Position numbers and translations under genes: made by a program. This document shows, piece by piece, positions 56,553 to 64,000 of a stretch of 64,000 bases of DNA; within the stretch, counting starts at the first letter, position 1, and each line of letters begins with the position of its first letter. Under the pieces are notes generated by a model that was given only the letters and a program-made list of their open reading frames with translations, did not search any database and had not been told where the DNA came from. The DNA is from Rhizobiales bacterium PAR1. GTDB lineage: Bacteria > Pseudomonadota > Alphaproteobacteria > Rhizobiales > Beijerinckiaceae. The DNA lies in contig NKIW01000005.1 of the NCBI GenBank assembly GCA_002256205.1, positions 248,001 to 312,000 on the forward strand. Reading direction: 5' to 3'.

Positions 56553-58511
56553 ATGCGCGCCAATATGTTGTTCGATACCGCCGTCCGCCATCAGGTCAAC
56601 GGCGAGGCTGAAGCCGCCAAATCGGCCTACAAGCGTCTGCTCTCCCGCGAGCCAAACCATGCGAATGCCCTGAACAATCTCGCGATTTTGCTGGATGACG
56701 AAGGCGAGGTCGAAGCCTCTGACCGTCTCTTCCGGCGTGCCACCACGGCGGCGCCGCGCAATCCGGTGCTGCTGATGGCTTATATGCGCGTCTGCATGGA
56801 GCGCCACCGCTACGAGGATGCCGTCGATCTTGGCAACAAGGTGCTTGCGGTCGATCCGGCGCATTTTCATGCCACCATCAACACCGGCATCGCGCTTGCG
56901 CGCCTTCGTCGTTTCCAGGAGGCTGAAGTCGTCATCCGCAAGGCGGTCGCGCTTGCGCCGGATGATCCTGAAGCCAAGCTAACGCTCGCCAATTGTCTCG
57001 TCTCGGAGGACAAGAACAATCAGGAGGCGGTCGCGCTTGGCGAGGTGATTATCGCTGCCGATCCCAACCATGTCGGTGGGCTCGCCTTCCTCGGCATGCT
57101 CTACTATCTCACCGGCCGGACCTTGCGTGGCGTCGAACTGCTGACGCGCGCGGTTCAGCTTGAGAAAAACCCGAAGAACCTCAACAACCTCGGCAACGCT
57201 TATATCTTCCTCGGCGATCTCGATTCCGCGATCAGCTGCCTCGTCAATGCCTCCGAAGGCAACCCGACTTCGCAGCCGATGCGCTCGAACCTACTGTTTG
57301 CATTGAACTACGACAGCCAACTCAGCGCCGAGGATGTGTTTCAGGAATACGTCAACTTCGACGAGATGCTCCAGAGCGTCACGCCGATGCGTTTCAATCA
57401 CGATGCGCGTCCGGCGATTACGGGGCGTCGCATCCGGGTCGGGATTTCTTCGCCCGATCTGTGCGGTCACGCCTGCTCGTACTTCCTTGAGCCGCTATTC
57501 GAGAATTTCGACCGCAGCCGCTTCGAACTTTTTGCCTATTCGAACCTCAAGACAGCGGATCACGTCACCGAACGATTCCAGCGCTCGTTCGAGCACTGGA
57601 TCGATGTTTTTGGGCTCGATAACGTGGTCGTCGCCCGCAAGATTGCGGATGACGGGATCGATATCCTGATCGACCTCGCAGGCCATTCGACCGGCAATCG
57701 CCTCGCAGTTTTTGCGATGAAGCCTGCCCCGATTCAGGTGAGCTATCTCGGCTACGGCTACACAACAGGGCTTTCGGCCATCGATTATTTCCTCGGCGAC
57801 GAGGTGATGGCGCCGGAAGGCAGTGAGCCGCTGTTCAGCGAAGCGATCTGCCGCTTGCCCTCGCCGATGTTCTGCTATCTGCCGCCCACCGTCGGCCCGG
57901 ACGTTGGCCCGCTGCCGGCCTTGCGGAACGGTTACGTGACTTTCGGCTCGCTCTCGCGCGTCATTCGCATGAATGATGGTGTGCTTCACACTTGGAAAGC
58001 GCTGCTGGACCGCGTGCCCGACAGCCGCCTGATGCTCGATCAGCCAACTTTCTCCGATGCCGACACCAAGGTCTATTTCCAGCAGAAGTTGGAGCGCCTC
58101 GGCTTTGATATGCGCCGGGTGACCTTACGTGCGTCGCGGCCGCATTGGCCGACCTACAACGAGATCGATATCACGCTCGATTGCTGGCCGCATAATGTCG
58201 GCACGACGGCGATTGAATCGCTCTGGATGGGCGCACCGGTGCTCTCGAAACGCGACCGCCCCTCGGTGGGTCGCGTCGCCGGCGTGTTCAACAAAGCGGT
58301 CGGACTTGAGGATTGGACTGTCGATACGGTCGAGGATTACATCGAGAAGGCCGCCGCTGCGGCCGCCGATCTACCGGCGCTCGCGCGCCTGCGCGACGGC
58401 CTTCGGGATCGTGTCAAAGCGAGCCCGCTGCTCGATTACCAGCGCTTCACCCGCAATTTCGAGAATGCGCTGCTCGGGATGGTCGAGACCTTTAACGCCA
58501 GCCGGCGCTAG
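56553..58511 (+). CDS. TPR-containing O-linked N-acetylglucosamine transferase-like protein (SPINDLY-like)
   Basis: A 652-residue protein with about six TPR units (residues 1-245, e.g. ALNNLAILLDDEGEVEASDR) and a C-terminal OGT-type glycosyltransferase domain (DLCGHACSYFLEPLFENFD, DILIDLAGHSTGNRLAVFAM, DCWPHNVGTTAIESLWMGAP). Eukaryotic relatives transfer GlcNAc or fucose to Ser/Thr; bacterial ones modify flagellins, adhesins or unknown targets. The ATG at 56553 follows GGAG; TTG and GTG starts further upstream are less likely. It stands alone between a kinase and a TetR gene. Confidence 0.88.
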   Translation: MRANMLFDTAVRHQVNGEAEAAKSAYKRLLSREPNHANALNNLAILLDDEGEVEASDRLFRRATTAAPRNPVLLMAYMRVCMERHRYEDAVDLGNKVLAVDPAHFHATINTGIALARLRRFQEAEVVIRKAVALAPDDPEAKLTLANCLVSEDKNNQEAVALGEVIIAADPNHVGGLAFLGMLYYLTGRTLRGVELLTRAVQLEKNPKNLNNLGNAYIFLGDLDSAISCLVNASEGNPTSQPMRSNLLFALNYDSQLSAEDVFQEYVNFDEMLQSVTPMRFNHDARPAITGRRIRVGISSPDLCGHACSYFLEPLFENFDRSRFELFAYSNLKTADHVTERFQRSFEHWIDVFGLDNVVVARKIADDGIDILIDLAGHSTGNRLAVFAMKPAPIQVSYLGYGYTTGLSAIDYFLGDEVMAPEGSEPLFSEAICRLPSPMFCYLPPTVGPDVGPLPALRNGYVTFGSLSRVIRMNDGVLHTWKALLDRVPDSRLMLDQPTFSDADTKVYFQQKLERLGFDMRRVTLRASRPHWPTYNEIDITLDCWPHNVGTTAIESLWMGAPVLSKRDRPSVGRVAGVFNKAVGLEDWTVDTVEDYIEKAAAAAADLPALARLRDGLRDRVKASPLLDYQRFTRNFENALLGMVETFNASRR

Positions 58512-58519
58512 ATCGTCGA

Positions 58520-59185
58520 TCACACCGCGTAAAGCCGGAGGAAAAGCCGCGTCGCGCGTTCGGCGTGGCGATCAATTTCCTCGGCGCTGGTCCCGAGATC
58601 CGGGCAGAACAGCAGCTTGCCGAAAAGCCCTGATTTCGTGAGATCAAGGAAGACGGCGGCGGCTTCTTCCGCATCCTCGACCCGAAGCACACCCGCTTCC
58701 TGCTGGCGGCGGATCTGTCCGGCGATATAGGCAATGCCGTGGCGCGGGCCGGCCTCGTAATAGGCCAGTCCGATGGCAGGGTTCTTTGACGCGATCCCGA
58801 GAACTGTCCGCATGTGCGCGAGTGCTTCGGGGCGGGTCAGTACGGTAAGGAAATTACGCGCGAAGCGCTGGAGCACCGCACCAAATGCGATATCCTCGGC
58901 ATCGATCCGGCAGATTTGCTCAGCCTGCTGGCGCTTTTCCTCGCGGATAAACGCCTCGAACAGCGCTTCCTTCGACGGAAAATAGACGTAAAGCGTGCCC
59001 TTGGAGACATTGGCGACGCGAGCGACGTCGTTCATGCTCGCGCCGTCGAACCCCTGCGACAGGAAAACCTGCCGAGCGCCATCGAGAATCTGGCGACGCT
59101 TCGCCGTGTCCGGAACGGCATCGGCGGGGAGGGCTTCGGGCGCCGTCTGTCGCAAGGCTTCGGCCATAGGATGCCCCAAGTTCAT
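58520..59185 (-). CDS. TetR/AcrR family transcriptional regulator
   Basis: A 221-residue regulator. The HTH is in SMNDVARVANVSKGTLYVYF, preceded by RRQILDGARQVFLSQGFDGA. The ATG at 59185 is 16 bp from the palindromic operator at 59201; an ATG at 59167 is also possible, and neither has a clear ribosome-binding site. It is divergent from the EmrAB-type efflux genes and surely represses them and itself. Confidence 0.92.
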   Translation of the reverse strand: MNLGHPMAEALRQTAPEALPADAVPDTAKRRQILDGARQVFLSQGFDGASMNDVARVANVSKGTLYVYFPSKEALFEAFIREEKRQQAEQICRIDAEDIAFGAVLQRFARNFLTVLTRPEALAHMRTVLGIASKNPAIGLAYYEAGPRHGIAYIAGQIRRQQEAGVLRVEDAEEAAAVFLDLTKSGLFGKLLFCPDLGTSAEEIDRHAERATRLFLRLYAV

Positions 59186-59200
59186 TCGATCAAACAAATT

Positions 59201-59219
59201 TGACCGAACCGTTCGGTCA
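59201..59219. promoter_or_regulatory. TetR operator, perfect palindrome
   Basis: TGACCGAACCGTTCGGTCA is a perfect palindrome with 9-bp arms around one central base, just upstream of the TetR start. Typical TetR-family operator. Confidence 0.85.
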
Positions 59220-59261
59220 TTCCTTGATTTAAGCCCTCCCCTGCGTTAGGTCAATCAGGAT

Positions 59262-59280
59262 TGACCGAACCGTTCAGTTC
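59262..59280. promoter_or_regulatory. Second TetR operator copy, degenerate right half
   Basis: TGACCGAACCGTTCAGTTC repeats the operator at a distance of 61 bp, with an intact left half and two to three changes in the right half. It lies 35 bp ahead of the HlyD start. Confidence 0.75.
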
Positions 59281-59314
59281 GATTGTTCGTCTGATCTGCC
59301 GTCTGGAGACCGCG

Positions 59315-60424
59315 ATGGCTGCCCCGAGTCCCGAGAGTCCTGCGACATCGCCTTCCGCCCGCAAGGGAGGTGGCAAGCTCATCCCGCTCGTGCTTTTGCT
59401 CTCGTTGGCGGGTTATGGGCTCTATCGCGGCTGGGATTACATGATGGTAGGTCGCTTCATCATCTCGACCGATGATGCCTATCTCAAGGCCGATGTCGTG
59501 ACCATCGCTGCGCGCGTTTCCGGCCATATCGCCGAAGTTCGCGTCACGGACAATCAGGCCGTGGCGGCAGGTGATCTCCTGATCCGGATCGATGACGGCG
59601 ATTACCGCATCGCCGAGGCCGCCGCGCGCGAAAAAATCGCGACGCAGGAAGCGGGGATCGCCCGGATAGCTGAGCAGGGCAAGGCGCAGAACGCGCAAGT
59701 AGCGCAGGCGCGGGCGCAGATCGAGGCGGCAGAAGCCGAACAGCGTCGTGCTGAGTCCGCCTTCACCCGCGCGGAAACGCTGACGAAAAGCCAGTATTCC
59801 TCGCAGGCGAGCCTCGAAACCGCGCGCGCGGACAAGGATCGCGCACTGGCATCCCTTGCCGCAAATCGCGCGGCGCTGGTTGCTGCCGAAGCGAACCGCA
59901 TGGTGATTGAGGCGCAGCGCATCGAAGCGGTGCGCCTCAAGGCGGAACTTGCGACCCAACTTGAGAAGGCTCAGCGTGACCGGAGCTTTACGGAAATTCG
60001 CGCGCCCTTCGCTGGCATCTTGGGCAATCGCGCGGCGCAGGTCGGGGCCTATGTCCAGCCCGGTGCGCGCCTGCTGGCTTTGGTGCCGCTCGAAAGCCTC
60101 TATATCGAGGCCAATTTCAAGGAGACACAGCTTGGTCGCCTCCGCGAGGGGCAGAAGGTTATGATTACACTCGATGCCAATGCCGAGCGCAAGATCGAGG
60201 GGCGGCTCACGAGCATCGCCCCGGCGTCCGGTTCGCAGTTTGCATTGCTGCCGCCAGACAACGCGACCGGCAATTTCACCAAGGTGGTGCAGCGCGTGCC
60301 GGTCCGCATCGCGCTGCCCGAGGCGGTGATCCGCGAGGGCTGGCTCCGGCCTGGCCTCTCGGTGGTCGTTGGCGTCGACACCGTAACCGATCCGACACCG
60401 AAAAGCGCCAGGGCCGCCCCGTGA
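59315..60424 (+). CDS. HlyD/EmrA family membrane fusion protein
   Basis: A 369-residue periplasmic adaptor: one N-terminal membrane segment (about 21-38), a lipoyl-like hairpin start (TDDAYLKADVVTIAARVSGH), a coiled-coil rich in Ala/Gln/Arg (about 100-205), and a beta-barrel end. It connects the EmrB-type pump to an outer-membrane channel. The ATG at 59315 has GGAGA; an ATG at 59261 lies inside the operator region. It overlaps the MFS gene by four bases. Confidence 0.93.
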   Translation: MAAPSPESPATSPSARKGGGKLIPLVLLLSLAGYGLYRGWDYMMVGRFIISTDDAYLKADVVTIAARVSGHIAEVRVTDNQAVAAGDLLIRIDDGDYRIAEAAAREKIATQEAGIARIAEQGKAQNAQVAQARAQIEAAEAEQRRAESAFTRAETLTKSQYSSQASLETARADKDRALASLAANRAALVAAEANRMVIEAQRIEAVRLKAELATQLEKAQRDRSFTEIRAPFAGILGNRAAQVGAYVQPGARLLALVPLESLYIEANFKETQLGRLREGQKVMITLDANAERKIEGRLTSIAPASGSQFALLPPDNATGNFTKVVQRVPVRIALPEAVIREGWLRPGLSVVVGVDTVTDPTPKSARAAP

Positions 60425-61986
60425 GCGCGGCGCCCGCCGCGGCCGGAAGACCCGCCGAACCGGCGATCCCCGTACGGCGGATGCTGGCCTTTCTCGCCAT
60501 GGTCTTCGGCATGTTCATGGCGATCCTCGATATTCAGATCGTCTCGGCCTCGCTGCGGGAAATTCAGGCGGGGCTCTCCGCCTCCGCCGAGGAGATCGCC
60601 TGGGTGCAGACGAGCTATCTTATCGCGGAAGTCATTATGATACCGCTCTCGGGGTATCTTGCCCGCGCACTGTCGACCCGCGTGCTCTTCACGCTGGCGG
60701 CGGGCGGGTTCACCCTCGCGAGCCTTCTATGCGCCACGGCGACCAACATTGAGGAGATGATCCTTTACCGCGCGCTTCAGGGCTTCATTGGCGGCGGGAT
60801 GATCCCCACCGTCTTCGCCTCGTCCTTCCAGATATTTCCGCGCTCGAAGCAGCCGCTTGTCGCGCCGATGATCGGCCTTGTCGTCACACTCGCGCCGACC
60901 ATAGGCCCGACGGTGGGCGGCTATCTCACGGACCTTTTTTCCTGGCACTGGCTGTTTCTGGTCAACCTCGTGCCCGGCGTGATCGTGACCGCAACGGCCT
61001 GGACGCTGATCGATTTTGACGAGCCGGATTACACCCTGCTCCAGCGCTTTGACTGGTTGAACCTCATCTCGATGGCGGTGTTCCTGGGCACGCTGGAGTA
61101 CGTTCTGGAAGAAGGTCCGGCCAAGGACTGGTTCGACGATGAGCGCATCCTCTTGCTGACGATTCTCTGCGTCACCTCCTGCATGGTGTTCTTTCACCGC
61201 TGCCTCACTTCGCCGCAGCCTATTGTCGATCTCAAAGCCTACCTTAATCCGAATTTCGCGGTGGGTTCGCTGTTTTCTTTCGTGATGGGCATCGGGCTTT
61301 TCGGCCTGACCTATCTCTACCCGGTCTATCTCGGGCGGGTGCGCGGCTATTCCGCGCTGCAAATCGGCGAAACCCTGTTCATCACGGGGCTCTGCATGTT
61401 CTTCGCCGCGCCGCTGGTGGGAAGGCTGATGACCCGGGTCGATCCACGCTTCATGATGGTTGCGGGCTTCGGCGGCTTCTCCATCGGCACCTGGCTCGCG
61501 TCGTACATCACCAAGGATTGGGCCTTTCACGAACTGCTGCTGCCGCAGATCTTCCGTGGTGTTTCGCTGATGATGTGTATGGTGCCGATCAACAATCTCG
61601 CACTCGGCACCCTGCCGCCGGACCGGCTGAAGAACGCTTCGGGGTTGTACAATCTCACGCGCAACCTTGGCGGTGCCGTGGGGCTCGCGTTGATCAACAC
61701 CATGATCAATGACCGCTGGGATCTCCATATCCAGCGTCTGCACGAGACTCTCTCGTGGGGGCGCGGTGTCGGTGAGGAGCAACTCGCGCGCCTCGCCGAG
61801 CGCTTCGCCCCGCTCGGGTCGGATGCTTCTCTCGCCGCGATCCGCCAGTTGATGCAGCAGGTGCGGCAGGAGGCGCTGGTGATGGCGCTCGGCGATGTCT
61901 TCGCCGCGCTCACCGGCATCTTCCTGCTGCTGATCCTGATGGTGCCGATCATGAAGCGCAGCGCCGCGCGCGGTGGTGCGCATTAA
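60421..61986 (+). CDS. EmrB-type MFS multidrug transporter (DHA2 family)
   Basis: A 521-residue protein with about 14 membrane segments and the DHA2 motifs FMAILDIQIVSASLREIQ and QTSYLIAEVIMIPLSGYL. It exports hydrophobic drugs or toxicants with the adjacent EmrA-like adaptor. The start is GTG at 60421, four bases inside the HlyD gene. Regulated by the divergent TetR gene. Confidence 0.94.
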   Translation: MSAAPAAAGRPAEPAIPVRRMLAFLAMVFGMFMAILDIQIVSASLREIQAGLSASAEEIAWVQTSYLIAEVIMIPLSGYLARALSTRVLFTLAAGGFTLASLLCATATNIEEMILYRALQGFIGGGMIPTVFASSFQIFPRSKQPLVAPMIGLVVTLAPTIGPTVGGYLTDLFSWHWLFLVNLVPGVIVTATAWTLIDFDEPDYTLLQRFDWLNLISMAVFLGTLEYVLEEGPAKDWFDDERILLLTILCVTSCMVFFHRCLTSPQPIVDLKAYLNPNFAVGSLFSFVMGIGLFGLTYLYPVYLGRVRGYSALQIGETLFITGLCMFFAAPLVGRLMTRVDPRFMMVAGFGGFSIGTWLASYITKDWAFHELLLPQIFRGVSLMMCMVPINNLALGTLPPDRLKNASGLYNLTRNLGGAVGLALINTMINDRWDLHIQRLHETLSWGRGVGEEQLARLAERFAPLGSDASLAAIRQLMQQVRQEALVMALGDVFAALTGIFLLLILMVPIMKRSAARGGAH

Positions 61987-62158
61987 GCTTGCGCGGCGTG
62001 CGGTCAGACTACCAAACCCGCCAATCCGCCGCACCCCATTGACGTTCCTGATCAAATGCCCCAGTTGAGCGGAAATCTTTGCTCTGAGTATAGGGAATGC
62101 CGCTTTTCGGCGCCCTGATCCGTCCCTCAGGTTTCCCCTCCCTTTTTCGCGCACGGTT

Positions 62159-64000
<1,842 letters not shown>

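Overview
The window is a GC-rich chromosomal segment from an alphaproteobacterium, most likely of the order Hyphomicrobiales (Rhizobiales). The evidence is gene order and content. The run gyrB, recF, dnaN, dnaA, rpsT, enoyl-CoA hydratase, mutM, ubiE, ubiB, coaBC, dut is the arrangement familiar around dnaA in that group. A cpaABCDEF-tadBC pilus cluster, a CtrA-type TTAA-N7-TTAA site and a dense group of GANTC (CcrM) sites upstream of dnaA fit the same assignment. The species cannot be named from the sequence. No phage, transposase, CRISPR array or rRNA was seen. There is one tRNA, tRNA-Arg(CCG).

Layout. 1-7.6 kb: the 3' part of maeB, hrpB, a DUF1194 secreted protein, and a minus-strand group of M17 aminopeptidase, MarR regulator and NlpC/P60 hydrolase. 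7.7-17.6 kb: a tad/cpa (Flp-type) pilus cluster, with tadD convergent to cpaA-cpaB-cpaC-cpaD-cpaE-cpaF-tadB-tadC. No pilin or TadE/F/G gene is present. 17.7-34.7 kb: the core housekeeping block (arfB, gyrB, three small membrane-protein genes, recF, dnaN, dnaA, rpsT, a TauE/SafE transporter, enoyl-CoA hydratase, mutM, ubiE, ubiB, coaBC, dut), then cysK and tRNA-Arg. The roughly 770 bp between dnaA and rpsT is the only long non-coding stretch and is full of regulatory-looking structure.

36-49.9 kb looks like accessory catabolic territory. A minus-strand group (deaminase, LysR, livK-livH-livM without ATPase genes, GlcG-like protein, AroE-like dehydrogenase, SDR) is followed by a tightly overlapping plus-strand operon. 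That operon holds an NMT1/SsuA-type ABC importer, a PF12831-type FAD oxidoreductase, a CaiB-type CoA-transferase and an enoyl-CoA hydratase, and ends next to a second LysR gene. It reads as uptake, oxidation, CoA activation and hydration of one carboxylic substrate. The substrate is not identifiable by eye, and this is the best candidate here for an undescribed pathway.

50-64 kb: a divergent VWA (CoxE-like)/MoxR pair; a DUF1932 dehydrogenase divergent from a Bug-type binding protein; a two-component system (HK plus FixJ-type regulator); a SPINDLY/OGT-like TPR glycosyltransferase; a TetR-EmrA-EmrB efflux module with two palindromic operators; and the start of a YgiQ-family radical SAM gene that runs off the right edge.
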